NCBI GenBank assembly: GCA_013399875.1
Contig: VXAZ01006313.1
Span: 10,460-74,459, forward strand
Source of the DNA: Gymnorhina tibicen
Lineage: Eukaryota > Chordata > Aves > Passeriformes > Artamidae
Direction of reading: 5' to 3'
Length of the DNA stretch: 64,000 nt
The first letter of the stretch is position 1; the number at the start of each line of letters is the position of its first letter. Position numbers and translations under genes: made by a program. The notes below the pieces were generated by a model, which was given only the letters and a program-made list of their open reading frames with translations, made no database searches and was not told the DNA's origin. Below, in pieces: positions 35,201 to 50,200 of the stretch.

Positions 35201-38200
35201 GAGCTGTATTTCTCTGCTTCTGTGTCATCTCCAGGGATCTGCTCCTGGTCCTTGCTGGAGTTAGCATCCTGGTCTTATTACTTTTGCAGATTATAATGGC
35301 TCTCAGCTGTATTTCCTCAAGTATATGTAGGAGATTCATGTGCAATAGATGGGTTAACAGTAATTTGTTGATAGCAAAAAGTCTATACTGCATACTTAAT
35401 TAATGGAAATTACTTGCTGGAGTACCAGTGGTGATTACAGCTGGCTGATGGCTGCTGCCTGGGTGCTTAGAGGCAGAATGCTGTGAAGTTTTCTTACCAG
35501 TTGTTCTCCTTTGGACTGGGGCAGAGTAAATTTTTTTCCCGGTAGCTGGTATGGGCTGTGGTTTGGATTTGCTCTGGACACAGTCCTGATAGCCCAGGCA
35601 TGTTTTAGTTACTGAGCAGGGCTGATACAAGGTCGAGGCCTTTCCTCCTCCTCACCCCACCAGTGGAGTAGCTGGGGGTGCATAAGGAGTTGCGGGGACA
35701 CAGCAGGGACAGCTGATCCCAGCTGACCCCAGGGACATTCCAGACCATCCAGCATTATTCTCACATACAAAGTTTGGGAAGAAGGAGGAGCGAGGGACAT
35801 TGGTTTGATGTTACTATGATGGAACCCAGCTGTCCTGGGGATGGCTGGGCACCTGCCTGCCCTGGGGAAGTGGGGAATGAATTCCTCCTTTTGCTTTGCT
35901 TGTGTCTGTGGCTTTTGTTTTACTAATTAAACTGCCCTTACATAAACAAGTGAATTTTCTCACTTTTACCCTCCCAATTCTCTCCCCTATCCCCAGCTGC
36001 CCACTAGCCTTAAGCCACAGCATCAGCCCAGGGGTGTTGAAGGTGTGTAGTGAGTCTGGAAGAGAACTAGGGGCAGGGAAATGGGGAGCCACCTGGAGGG
36101 GGCAGGCAATTTAGTAAGGAAAGGAATGGGTAAATATAATACCACAGGGAATAACAGTCTGGAGTGTTGCTGTGCGTGGTTTCTCGCGTTGGTAAGGCAC
36201 GCTGCAACCTTCCTGAGAGTGCCACAGGGCATTCCTAAGGAAAGCGGGCGATACCTCTTTCCCGCAGCCTTTCGGCAGCCCGAGCTATCTCGGTTCATTG
36301 TGGGCTCACAACAGCGCGGTGGCGGTAAAGGAGGCGAGAAGGCTCTTGCATGGAGACTGCAGAAGGCCTTTATTCCATGCTAACTCCCCAAGGCCTAGGA
36401 CCAGCACATGTGTCAGCCCCCACAGGCAGAGGGCTGGCACATGGCACGGTGCCCAGGGCAGAGAGAGAGAAGCTGGTGCCTCGCTGATCCTCAAGGCAGA
36501 GGGAGTGGGCACGCATGGTTCGTGGTTCGGAGCCCCTTATCCGGGGCAGAGGGGGCGTGGAGAGAGCACATGGCAGGGCATAGGGGCTGTACAAGGGCGG
36601 AGTTAGGACAACAGAGCCAACAGGGAGAACCTGAGGGAGTGGTTTGGACTAGAGCTGGGGGAAGGGGGAAGCCACATGGAAAGGCAGGCAGGGATAGGAA
36701 TAGGGGTACACTACATAGGGGAGCTCTTTGGTAAGAATGGTGGGTTCACATATCTTCATTGGTTTTAAAATAGAGCTGATTAGTTTATATAATGTGTAAT
36801 TACTGTAGAATGCCTGTGAGAGGAAGAGAAGGAATGTGAAAGGTTAGCTTTGTTTACTCTGTTTCTGTGATTTGTTTGCTCATTTTATCTGCAAAAGACT
36901 TAAGCCCAAGTAAAGACACCTAGAAAGAGTATGGGAGTCTTAAGATAGGAGCCATATTTTGGAAAGCAGGTTTCTGTACAGACTATTTGAATGTGAGCTT
37001 CCAATGGGAGGTTTTAATCACAATGGTTATGTAATGTTTGTATTCATACACAGAGGAATGTCACGTATGAAAACCAGTGGAATATTTTCAGAGAAGACCT
37101 AAACAGTGTTTTGTTTTGTTGAACAAAGAAAGCAAGCAAAAAAGCCCTAAAATTCTCTGTTAAATTTGTAGCTTTGGTAACTGAAATGTGTCAGATTTAG
37201 TTGCTGAGACTGAAATATGTGCTATTTCAATTTTACAGCATCTTTCTACAAAAGATTCCTTGCAGCCATCTGAAGAAAAAGTGGGTGCTTTTACAAGGAT
37301 AATAGAAGCAATGGGGTTCACAGGACCACTCAAGTACAGCAGATGGGTAAAGCAGCGATTTAATAATTCTTTTGGTTGTTTGATAGTTGTAAAAAGCAGA
37401 CAAAAAACACCCCACATTTTTTTCTTACGATAGGAGCAGTACTTAAGGGAAAAGTTTTAATGTAAATTCCTGTTTTCTGATGTAAGAAATTAATAATCCA
37501 TATATTGAACCTCCATTATCTATGTATTGCCATCACTGACATATGCAACAATACTGTATTTGGTTTGTAGGGTCTAAACCCTTCTTGAATTTCTTCAGAT
37601 ATCTGATTTTTCACTTCATTTGTTCACCAAAGAACAGAGTAAGAGCCTTACCAAGAGGGTCTTCTGAGCAGTCAGTGTTGAGATTTGGTGTGGTTGCTGT
37701 TGAAGTCACTGCTCAGTGGTAGCTGACTGGGGCAAAGTCACAAATAGGTCCTTCTCTTTCTCCTTTTCTTTTTAAATAGCCCTTTCATAAAACGGCTGTT
37801 AACATTGGCCAGCTGAGAGCAGCTCTGTAAGAGATGCTTTTGGTTCCTTATGCAGAAGAAAAAAGATGAAATTCCTAATTTCTTTTCTCTGAGCTAAGGA
37901 AGAGTACAAAAGAATGAGAGGAGAAGGCAGCTTGAAAGAAGGGCTGAGCCCAGTTGTGTTGGGATTAAAACCAGTTATTTGAATAAAAAGATTAAAAATA
38001 ATGGAAGTTTTAAGGTGCTTTGAATAGCTGCAAGGCAGAGGGCACCTCCTTGGAGACTGATCTGAAACCATTGCTGATTTCATGCTGCTCCTCAGAAAGG
38101 GTAAAGTAGAGATAAATGACATGTAACAGGGTTAAGTATTTTGGTTAAAATCAGTTGCTTTAATCAGGTGATGCTAAACCTCCTGAGAATGTATTTTCTC

Positions 38201-41200
38201 TCCCATGTGCTTGTGTACATATTGCTGTAATAAAGATTCTTGTTAGCTCTAAGTGTTGATTTCAGAGTTGTCCTTAATTGCTGCTCTTTACTGCCTGCTT
38301 TTGGCTGGGGAACCTGGGTTGGGAGAGAGTTATTTTGTGGTTAGGGCCCAAGAGACCTGAGTTCATTTTTGGCCTTGCCAGTGCTCTCTAGGAGATCTTT
38401 GGGAATTTTCTTAATATTTCTCTTGCTTTTTTCTGTTTTAGTCTCCCTTCCCCCACACCTTTTCTACACCCTAAAACTTCCATGATTAAATTTCATCAGT
38501 TTCTCCTTTGTTACCTGCATTATTTAAGGGCTGGATTGTGGGGACTGTTCTTTACAATATGTTTTTAATGTCTGGTAATGCCTGCTCTGGGGCAGTGACT
38601 CTCACCAGGGAGCTCTCTGCTCACAGGCCAGGCAATGTTTCCTTTAAAAGGGAAACCTTCAGAACTCCTGTAAGCAGTGTAAATCATTTTATTTCAAGAA
38701 GTTTAGATGTATGTTTGATTTTTGACAGAAGCCTGAGATTACTGAATACGAAAAATAATGGGCTCCTGTGTTTCCTCAGCAATCAGTTGCAACTTCTTTA
38801 TTTTCCTTTTGGTTGGAGGAGACACAAATAATTACTTTGGTGATTTGAACTGCTATTTAGCAGGCAGGATGCTCATCACTGCAATATGGTGAGCACTGGA
38901 ATGATCACTGGTATGTGTCGTTAGAAAAAACAAAAAACCAAACTAAAGCAATCCAAACGCAATGCCAGCTCTCTTTAAGATCTTTGCTATTAGTTATGGT
39001 GCTCTTTGAAGCTTCAGCACATGTGTCTATGTTCCAGATGATGCACTGGAGGTGTTTTGGGTGCAGTGGCAGGCCAGGAACAAAATGAGAAGTGCCAAAG
39101 CACCCGGGAATACCTCATGTTGTTCATCATTTGGGATTCCTTTCTCCTGTGTAGTCAGTCAAGTTTCATTTTTCTAGGGAAAAAAAAGGTATTTTTAGGA
39201 CATATCTGGTATGTGACTTCTTTAGTATTTAAAACTTAAATTACACAAAATACTCTTTAGTGGTATACATCACTTAAAGTTACTGGAGGAAACCAGGAGC
39301 TGTGAATTGGGATCTTTGGAGACTCTGTAAGGAAAGCCCTGTAATTTATATTTTCGGTAATTATATGGAGTATTATAATACACTAGGTTCGGAAGGATAT
39401 TCAGGAAGGCATTTAATAATTTCTTTTCCTTCAAGGCAAGATTAATTATACTCATGCCATTACTGGCAGATACAATAGTTTAATGTGCTCCTGGAGATTT
39501 CAAGTGATGGTGATTCTCAAAAGAAGTGTTTTCAGAAAATGGCAGCGTATATAACAAAACCAGTAGTGTTCACCAGCTCTGGTGATGAATGCTTCAAGTG
39601 TTGTCTCTTCTTTTTGTTTAGAAGATCAAGGTGGCAGCGCTGCGCATGTACACGTGCTGTGTGGAGAAAACTGACTTTGAGGAGTTCTTTAACAGTAAGT
39701 AGGGGACTGATGGTGTTTGAGCTGCTGCCCTGGTCAGAGAACTTGCAATGGAATTATGTCACTGGATATATTTATGCCAATAAATGCCACAACAAAAGGA
39801 CTTGTCAGACCCCACCAGGCTTAGTCAGCTAGAAGGTGGCTGTACTGCAGCATTCCCTTAAGCTCTGCAGTGACAGGGGTACAAGGGCAGACTCTGGAGT
39901 CTGGCATTGCTACATTTTCCCTGCTGCAGTGGGGAACAGGAACAGGGGTGGGATGGGTAAAACTCAGAATACCCTGGATTTCAAAGGATATTACCATTTT
40001 TTTATTACCTGGGGTGGGATGAACTAAGAATCCAAATATCTCTTCCCTTTTTATGGTGGTCAGATGGTCTCTGTGTCCTACCCTGTGCCATCCCCAGTAT
40101 AACTGGGATGCAGGTAAGGGAATCACGCCCATCCACTAACGCACAACTTTTTTACGATACAAGGTCAGTTAGATCACAGGGATCTCCTGTCTCTATCGTG
40201 GCTGGGGCAGGTTTGGGTACAACTTAAGAGACTTTCTACATTTTTTACTGACCCTGACAGCATTAAATCAGGACACATCTCTTGACTGGGTAGAGAGTAT
40301 GACTAGAACAGTGATACAAGTCCCTCATATGAGTATATAGGTATATTAGTGGCTTGGATTGGGGTGGGTTTTTTGATACTGTACACAGTGTTTTAACTAT
40401 TAGCTAAAAAATCTGTTGCAGCTTTTTGGCTGCAACAAAAATCTGGCTGGTAGAGGGGGAAGATGTACTTTTGAGACTTATGTAAGCTACAATAATATTT
40501 TTTTCTTATGTGAATTATTTCCCATGTCAGTGTGATTTAGCTGGTAGTAAACCCATTAGCTGGATCTGGCCTGTCACCTGGATTCCTGAGCTACCAGATG
40601 CTTTCTTACAGCACAGGCTGGGGCTGCTGCCTCATGAGAGATCAGCTGAAGGGACACCTTCATCCAGTGCAGAGCTTATTGAGGATGGTTTGTTACATGG
40701 TGTTGCTACTGCAAGATTTTCAAGTGGTTTTCAGAAGGTTTTCCAAACCTCTGATGTGGTTTCAGCGGCTGCAGGAGTGAGAGAACTCTGTGAGCAGTAG
40801 GATTCATCACTAGTGATCAAAACTTGAGAACCTCGTTTTCCCTGTGCACACCCTCTCCCAGCTGTGTGCCCTCCCAGGCTTGCTCATATAGGGTCTCTTC
40901 TGTTTGTGGTATTTACCTCTCAGACAGGGGCTTTGCTGTCTCTAACTGGTGTTTCACTATCCCTGTTTAATTGTACAAAGATCTATAAATGTTGCCCTAG
41001 CTTAAAATTTAAAGGAATTTCAAAACATATCAGCAGAAAAAATAGTGGCACAGATTTTCAGGCTCAATACTGAGTAAAATAGCTTCAGTTGTGTTTCTGA
41101 TGTCTTAATGTCTTAAAGAGAAACATGTATTTTCAAGAGTGTTTGCATGGACTTGAGACAGTTGTTACCTAAGGAACAAGGCCGTTTTCTGGGACTGATG

Positions 41201-44200
41201 GGAGTGCATGATGCACCCGTTGGTGGTGTAAGAACACCTGTGGTGCTGGGGTCAGTGCTTGTGGTTCCAATGAAACCATTGTTTTCATATCAAAACAGGT
41301 AAAAGAAGTTTCTTTTACTTCTGTCTGCATAGAAATGCAGCTGTTTGGGGGATTAGCTCAAAAATTTAACAGGCTTGTGAATCCGTGTTAAAAAGTATTT
41401 CCCCTAAAACACAGGCAGTGTGGGATGGACAGGAAGCTTTTAACATGATTTTGCCATGGAGAAGCTTTAGGCTGTGGTTCCACGAGTTGCAGCTGAGTTG
41501 AAGTAGCAGCCAAAGGGAAAAGTCTCACTTCTTCCTGTTGCCCCTGTTCTGGATGGGACAGCTTTGTCCTTGGGGAGCATTCAGGTCACTGAAAGAGAAC
41601 AGCCCAGTTTACTGACATCCTAGTTTGCTGTATTGGTGAGCTGAAGTGGCACATGGAAGGGTCTATGGGAGAGCAGCTGTGGCACAAAGCCGGTGCTGAG
41701 GAGTGCATGATTGAGAGGGGAACACGGCATGGAGCAAGACACCCAACTTTCACTGGAGTTTGCCATGTGTTCATCAGACTGTGTCAGGAGCTGTTTTTTT
41801 CCTTTTTCAACTAAAGATGGACATTGCTTAAGCCCATTGCTCCCTCCTGAAAGAGCAGCCTGGGGGACTGGTAGGAAGAGAAACAAGTACCTGTGAACTC
41901 TGCCATGGTGCTGCAGCAGCAGGGCAGTGCCTGAGCCTGTGCTCCGTGGGTGCCACAGCCCTCCCGATGCCATGCTGCCCCGGGAGCCCCAGGGTGGGAC
42001 GGTGCTGCCTGAGCCACAGCTGTGTGCTGAGCTGTGCTGTGTTTGTGCTCTGCTGCCCCCAGCACTGGCCCTAGCTGGAGGGTGTTGATATCCATGGAAG
42101 TGAACTGCTCAGAGTCAGCTTTGCTCTCTGGAGAGCTTATTAGCTCCTTCCTGGCCGTGTGTAAGCCCTGTTGACCTGCTGAGCTGACCTGGGAAGCCTG
42201 CAGCCATTCATGTGTGAAACCACTCGTGGGCTTGTTAACTTGCGTGAGCAGAACCAGTTCTTCACAGAGCCCTCTTCAGTGTTTCTGGATGTGCTTTTGT
42301 GGTGTGGCTGTGTTGTGGCGTAAGGAACAACTGCACTGTGACCTTACGGAACTTGGATCGGTGTGTGGAGTTTGTAGGGTAGCTCTCTTACAGAGGTGAG
42401 TGTAAAAATCACTTGTGGATTTTTACCTGTTACTTTGCTGTGCCTTAAACTAGACCTCCCCTGATGGGGGAGGAATTTGAAATCCTTGCCGGGATTCCCG
42501 AGGACTAATGAGACCTCCAGCACTCTCTGCTTTCAGATAGTTTATTAAGTCTTATCAGAGAAGTTAAGAATAGAGCAGAGAATACAGCTGAGAGTCCTGA
42601 GAGTCCTGAATGTCCCGAAAATGTCCGCAGAATCAAGATAACATGGCCTTCTTAAAGGTAAATCATCCAAGAGGCACTTAAAACGAAAGATATTTTCACT
42701 TTTCTACCAATGTTCAACAAATGTTTGTCACGTATACAGGAACTGCGGATTTCTTTATCTAGTCACCTTAAACAACTTCTACTGCAGAACATGGAGTTAT
42801 TGAAGACGAAGGAGAAAGTCTAGGAACAACAACAATCTTCCATTTTGGAGTTTTTGCTTTTCATCTATTTACTCCGTTAATAAACCCAACACCTTTAAAT
42901 ATTCACCCTATGTAACCTTACATAATATTCTATTATCTAGTTCACACCACTGTGTGTTCCAATTCTTCCCAAAGAGTTGGCAGTTTTCTCCAAGGTCAAA
43001 ACCAGTATGGTCTAGGGGGGTAAAACTCCTCAAAACAGGCAGAGAAATATTCTCTGCATTCTGGATTCCCACAGGTGAGAGTGTAAAGAGTGGATAGTGT
43101 GGTGGTGAGGATTAGGACAGTGATAGCATTTCATTTCTTATGGGCTCTCTTCGTATCTCACTGCATTCCTGCTGATGCTCAGTGGAATTTCCGAGACTTT
43201 CTGTGGCACAGTATGAGGGCCTTGTGAACTGCATGTCTGTATATGCCTTAGAACAGCAGTTCCCAAAATACAGACTGGATATGCGAGTCATGAGGCCACT
43301 GTAGGATATAAAGAAGGTGTTTTAATTGAGACTCTTGAGTATGAAACTGCAGTTAATTTTATTATGCTTGCTATCCCTTTATCTCTTGATACTAGATCAC
43401 TCATGGACAAAACTTTGGGATCTTGGCTTTAGAGCCCATATCCCAAATGTCTGTACCGTGCTGCTTATGTGGAAAGTGGAGCTATTTTAGGACTTCAGCT
43501 GTTTCTTGTTTAAAGGAGAAGAGAGAAGCAGCAGAGGGAATAGCAAAGTTGCTGGTGCCAGATTTGGCACAGAGCTTGGGTAGTTCCGATGCAACAAAGG
43601 AGGCAGCCTGTGAGGAGAGAGCTTCATGCCTGACCTCAGACTTGAAAGGTCAAAAGAACTTTTAGGATCAGGCAGGTGATACTCGGAGTTGAACTGGAGT
43701 TTGGCTGATGAATATGGATTGTAGGGTAACCTTGAATTCAACCTGAACTATTAATACTCTAGAGTCAGGCAGCTGCAGCAGTAGAGAGCTCATCCTACCA
43801 AATCAGCCTTTTGGATGGCTCCTAGTGGGGCTCAACGCAGCTCAAAAAGGCTGGAGGTTACAGGACTCTTGATTCTTGTGTCTCCCATACCCCACCAGGT
43901 GCCTTCCAGGCTCCTGCTGCTGCCTGCCCCTCTCAGGGGAACACTGACACAGCACACCTGTTCTTTTGCAGGATGTGGGGATATTATCCCATTGTGTCCT
44001 TCCTAAAGTTGTGGTAGTGGCAAAGATGACCCATAAGGAAAAAGGCCACGGTCAAGTTTTGCATCCCTTACTTGATGAATTTTAAGTGCAGAATATGACT
44101 GCAGGAAAACACATGTCCTCATAATTCTGAGCATTCCTGTCTCTTGCGGTACCAGACATGTGACCAAGATGTGTTCTGTGCACAGAACAGGTTTATTCCC

Positions 44201-47200
44201 CAGCTGATAATATGACAGTAATTTCATAGGTAGCTTTATCATCAGACATTTTTTCTTTATGTAGTTTTATTCTGAGGAGAATGGTCCATCCTATAATGAA
44301 ACAGAAAATTATTCTCCCCAGATAGTTTACCAAAATAAGGTGTTCCAACCCCCCAAATTCTAGAATTCCATTCTTTTTACAAAGCTGATAGCTGAGGGCA
44401 AGCTTCTTGCTTTAAAGGAGCCACCCTTCCTTTAAATTTACCATGCAGACAGTCCAAATATAGAAGTTAAAAATGATTTATAAAAATAGAATTGCAACTC
44501 TTGGAAAGTTAGAGAAAAAATTCTTGCCTCTGGGTACTGAATAGGTCTTTAAAAACTTTCCATATTTCCAGGAGCAGAGGTGTGAGCTTTGCTTTCCACT
44601 GCAGAGTGATTTCTGTGGTGGGGGACTGATCCATGGGAACTCCTACTGGAGAAACCTCTGTCTGAACTGAGTGTTTGACTCTTGACTGTGGAACCTTCAT
44701 TTACTGAGATGGTTTGGTTAATGCAGGCATTGTGTGCTCCTGCCCTAGTTAGAGATGCCTTGGCGTGGCTGTAAGTCAAAGTAGTCATTTCTAGGCACAG
44801 GAACTATTTCTAATAGGAATGAGAGAGCCAAGAGGGTAGAAGGGTGAGGGAGATTTTTGTTTAATCTCCAAACATGGACTGTTAGTGTCTTTGTACTGTC
44901 TTGGAGGTGATGTATGAGCACTGGTGCTGAAGCTTGGCACCTCCTAGGACCGATGGAGTCATCTCTCTGGGGAGGGAGGAATAGTGGTGATCTGTCTGGT
45001 TCTTCTGACCAGAGCTGTCATATAAAAAGAAAGAGGCTGTGAAAGTATTGCTTCATGATCTAGGTGAATCTCCTTGGTAATACTTGACAGCCAAGAAGTA
45101 TAGGAGCTGGGAAGGAATCTATTCTAAACACAGAAAAGATGAGTTTGATTTCCCTAGGGCACATCTGACTATAGAGTCACCTTCTGAAGGCTCTCTGGCC
45201 TTCTTCCAGCTAGGTTTGAACAGCTCAGAAGACAACACTAAGTGCTGGGTAGACCAAGGTGACTGTCTCAGATCCTTCTCATTAGGCACTTCTCTTAAAA
45301 ACTTCTCCAGGAAACAGATGCAGAAGTGTGCCTGGGAGGAATGTTTAAGATTGACAGGAATTGAAGGATTTGGCATGCACAGAACCGACAGGTTGATTTT
45401 TTTCAAGCATGAGGAAGAGGAATATGGTTTTTGTGCCACGTGGGCTAAATCTCCAGCCTCACATCCTCACAGCAAATGGAAATCCATCATGTGAACACAC
45501 ATACGGACAAGCCGTCTCTGGGAAAACCAGTGGCTGTGGGAGTAGAGCTGAATCTGGAAACAGATTGTTCCTGTGGTTGGTTGATGGGTTTAATCCTAAT
45601 GTAGCCTGGCTGGAGCACTCGGAGTGCTGTGGGCTGTGCAGCCATGGAGGAAATCCAAACAGTGGAGTAGGAGCAGAGACCCAGGTAACACAGAATTCTG
45701 TTCCTGGCAGGAGACAGCAGCACATGGGAAGGAAGAGTGTAAGAATTGAGCAAAGCATCCATTGATTCCTCTGTATTATTCACTGCTGCTTTGGGACTCT
45801 CCAAGCTAGAAGCCACATGTTTGTCTCATTCTCCATTGTGGAATTTTCCCCCCCTGTAAAAGTTATCCAAGTGAGCTTTAAACACCTGAAATCTTTCAGA
45901 ATCCACAGCATCCTGTGGCTGCATGTTCTAGAGTTTAAGCAGAAACGTGACAGTAAATGATGTTTGCTTCCAGTATGTATGTACTGTTATTACTGAAAAT
46001 AAATTACTAAAATGCTTTTAGATTTTGGTGTAGTGAATTTCTGTTAAGCACAAAATGTGATTAAATTCATTTTAATGTTTTGTTTTGGTTTTGTGTTTTG
46101 TTTTTTTTTCCCCTTCCATCAAGGGTGCCAAATGCCTGATACTTTGAATTCATGGTTTCTAGTAGCCCAGCTTCATGTCTGGTAAGTGAAAAACAAAATA
46201 GTAATATAAGTATTTTCAGGAAATGGAGTTATATACACCTTAATGTGAGAAAAAGTAGAGCCTTCTATCCATGGTTGATAATAGAGGTTATATTCATTTT
46301 ACTGATGACTGAATTTCAGCAGTTTTCTGCTGAAGAACAAAATGTCCCATAGAGAAGCTGACATCTCTTCCATCTCAAAATTCCTCACTAGTGGAATGAT
46401 CCTTGCCATGAGCTTTCTAAAAGCCTTGCTCAGGCTATGTGGAAAAATCTTACTTGGATGTTTTAGGAAAGGTTTAAATTTATGTAAAAGTCATTTAAAT
46501 TGGGAGAATTTGTGGTGATGAGAAGCATTTAACAAATTATAGCACTGGCATTTATTCTTTCACCTCTGAAAGGTACATGCAGGGTTGTGAATGCCAGCTT
46601 GGCTGCATGTAAAAATATTTAACACCTTAAACGTGAAGTTTTTTCCCTTTTTCGTTTCTGAAAATAGTAGCCAAAAAAATCAGGTTTTCATCTAGCATTA
46701 CATACTTATAAAGGTCAGAGGATGCACAAGGGAGTTACAGTAATTTTCTAAGTGCCAGATCTTTCAGGGAACTGAAGTCCACAGAGTTGGGTTCAGCTGT
46801 CCAAAGGCTGAAAGGAAGGTTGTACTGAAATAGCTGCACTTAAGGCCCCTTATTTCCTTGCCTCCTCCTTTTTCCCTTCACTCCTTTTAATTTCCTGACT
46901 CCTCAATACAGTGAAAGATTACACCAAAGCAGCTCATTACACCAAAGAGTGAATAAATTAGCAGAACCACTGAAATGATAATCAGTTAATGAAATCAGTG
47001 GAATCAAGTAAGGAAGACCCTTGAAATTTGCAGTTAATTTATTTCCTACTGTTCCCTGTGGGAAAAAGGCTTTAAAAATGAATTGATGAGCTAATAATTC
47101 ATACAGGTATTTTGAAAATTAGTACAATAAATGTTAAAAACCAGACTGTTTGTAAGTATGTGGGAAAACCAAAGAGAGCTAAGATGGATCTGCAGAGAAC

Positions 47201-50200
47201 ACTTTTTTCACATAGTCTTGTTTTCTCATTGACAGGACAGTGTATCCTGTGATTAATACACAGCATCAAATTCAAGATTAATTATAAAAATAAACATGGG
47301 AACTATGACAGAGATTAAACTGGTATAGGATAGGCACAAGTTTCTAAGATCAAAGCTACATTGGCTTCTTTTGAAGGCGGCCAAGAAACGCTGCACTTTG
47401 AGCTGGTGATGTTACGGAGAGATTTGCTGTGGAGAATTGAAATACTCTTTATGTGTAAGGTATGGTGGACAGGTTGACAGCAATATCCTGCACAAGCAGG
47501 AAAGATCCAAATCCCTCTGCTTTGTTGTGGCAACAGTGAAAATTCAAGTGTGCAGGTTAGCACTAGAGGTGAATTTTTCTAGGGTGTATGAGCCTGGCTC
47601 CTCTGTGCTCCTGGCAGGTTCACCGACAGAGCACTGTCATTCTGGACCACAAATGAGAGATCTTTGGTACTCCCGGACACAGAGAAGCCTGTGCCAGGCC
47701 TGCTTGCTGCCTGGGTCATTGGGAAATGCTGTAGGTGTTGCTTATGATGTGATCAGTGACCAGCATCCTGCCATGACATACTTTGCTTTCCCAGGCAGGT
47801 TTATTGCTATGTTCTCTGGGATTCTCTTTAGGCAGTTTGACCTCAATAAAGTGGGAGCAGAAGTGCTTCTGCTAGCTTTGGCAAGGTCAAGGACATCCTA
47901 CTCCTGTCTGAAGGCTCCAGTTCTCTGTCTTTCCTGCTGGACCATTTGCCTCAGGGGCTAGAAATCTTCCTGATATGGTGGCCAGTGACCTGCCAGGAGA
48001 TTCTGATCACCATCTGCTCCTGTTCCCCCTAGCAGAGCAGTCTGCATCACTTTCTTATGTACTTACTTATTCCCTCTTATTCAGCAGTTTAGTTTAAACT
48101 GATTTAGAGTGTCTCCTGGAGCCAGAGTTGATGAGAATTTTTCCTACTTCGGTAAACTTTGTCTCCTTTTCTTACTGTTGTCATTGTCAGCATGTTCTAG
48201 TCAACTTTTCCATGCTTTTTGCATCCCAGCTTTTACAGACTTGCGGTGCTTGTCAGGGCACATTGTTGTTTTACACATTCTGGTGCATTCTCTTTGAATC
48301 TCTGGCTCTTACTTCTTCTTGTCTGTGAATAGAATATTCCTACTGACCCCAGTCAGAAAGAGAGTAGTTACAGGCTCTCATATTTAGCCTCTGCTTTTGC
48401 AAACTTCTTTCAAGATAATGTTCCTTTAGAAACACCCCACTGCCTTCCAATGCAGTGCTAAAATCATGCTTTAAAAAGTCAACCCATCAATATTATTTAG
48501 AAAACCAACTCATCATTATTCTTTCCTGAATGTCATGTTTTTACAGGCTGTTTCTGTTAACTTCACATCTTTGATGTCAGGAGGACTCTTGGTTTATATT
48601 TTGAAGTCCAGACCTTTAGAAAAGCTCTTTATTTCCTCTGCTGGGTTTGCATTTTCCCATGCATCTAAATGGAGTACTGGCTGAATCAAGAGCTGTTACC
48701 AAACTGCCAAAGAAGTTACTTGGGTGACTGCTAAGGAAATGTCTTGGTTCAGTATTTATCATGTAGATACCTAGAGCTCCCTTCACGTTTTCACCAGACC
48801 AAACATGGTGACATCTCTGAAGTATTTAGGATCAAATAGAGGGGTGCTACAATTCCTGTTCTGAAAGACTCAGAGACCTGTTGCAAAAGTTCATCTAAAC
48901 ACTATTTTTCTTAAGGAAATCTGCACTTAGGAAAATTTTGATCAGCCTGAGGAAGTCCAGAGGAGAATGGGAACCACTGAGTATGTAGAAAACAGTTCCT
49001 GCAGGAAAAGATTTCTGTGATTTGCATAGAGAAGCCTGAGGACACAGTACCATTTTGGAATGTGGTGCTTCAGAAGAAAGGGAATAAACTCTCTGTTTTG
49101 TGTCTAAATTGCATTAGAATAGTCCTGCTTGGGAGAGATTTTAAGAATAAGGTTATTTGGGAATGGGCTGCAACATGTGGGAATGGGCTACAACAGCCTA
49201 AACAAAGGCCCCAGGGGAGAGGAGAGTGCACAGCCAGGCTGGGTTCTGTCTCCTGGATAGAGCAGTGGTGGGGGGCTGGCCAGGCTGGAGCACAGGAGAG
49301 CATGCAAACCTAATTAGGACCTGCTCAGAAGTCTGCTGGTAATCATCATTCACTGAAGTGTAGCGTCACAACAATGGTTTTTTGATGGAAAAGTTGGTTC
49401 AGGAGCTTCCTGCTGTCCCCCAAGCTGGTAGCTGTTCATGAGTGGGTTAAACACAATAAAGCCTTCCAAAAATGCTGTTGATACTTTTGTTGTTTATCCA
49501 GAGTAATTTCTTTGAACAACTATAGCATAGCTGCAGAAATCGTTGCTCTGGAGCAACTGAGGAAGCAGGAATGAGTGGCCAGGTACAGGGGACAGCAGGA
49601 AGGTCCGAGTGGGCTTTACCCTTAATGGCTCATCCCACCTTGATGCATGGTACAGGGAACCTCACAGCAGTGATTGGGGTTGTCAACCCCCACTTCTGGT
49701 GTTTAGGCCGGTCTGGCACTCTGGGAGCACTGACAGAAGCAGTTGTAGCTGAGGCTGTTGTGAGAAACTGCAACATCTCAGCTGAGATGGGTTGAGTTAC
49801 AGATGCTCCTGATCCTTTTCAGCCATCCTTTTGTATCATTTTCTTCTAAGATAAGTTCTCTGCATAACTTAAGTACAGCAAAAACTATCCAACCCAACCA
49901 GTGTGAGGTAAACAGCTTTCTAAAGATAGTTCGGAGTAATTTTCCTTTCAGGGTTTGATGAAGATGAGTCAGTATTTGACTAAACTGCAGAACAGATTGT
50001 GCAGTGAAACGATGAAATGTTTCACACCATGGTAACCTAGTTAGGAGGTTTATAGGCTTTAAAGAGTCTGTGTCACCTCAGACAGCAGGTGCAGTAACAA
50101 ACTACCAAACTTTCAAATAAGCTGCAAAATTCCATGATCTCACTCGTGGTGCTGCAGAACAGCTCTGACAGCACTGTGCATCCAAACACAGAGCTGCCGC

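Larger units (their letters stand above)
31989..37238 (+). other. UQCC1: UQCC1 intron 3
   Basis: A phase-0 intron of 5250 bp. It contains a small antisense CR1 tail near 34925, a 16-base T run at 35011-35026, and two adjacent LTR-like elements of opposite orientation at about 35.5-36.75 kb. Confidence 0.85.

Noticed and set aside
39820..40140. Possible retroelement text in intron 5
   Set aside because: Composition is suggestive only; no CR1 or LTR landmarks could be placed.
45084..45494. 136-codon plus-strand frame in intron 5
   Set aside because: No domain or conserved motif; a minus-strand frame overlaps it, as expected for random AT-poor intron sequence.
47437..47961. 174-codon plus-strand open frame
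   Set aside because: It lies inside UQCC1 intron 6, shows no family resemblance or domain, and has no splice or promoter context. Best explained as chance.
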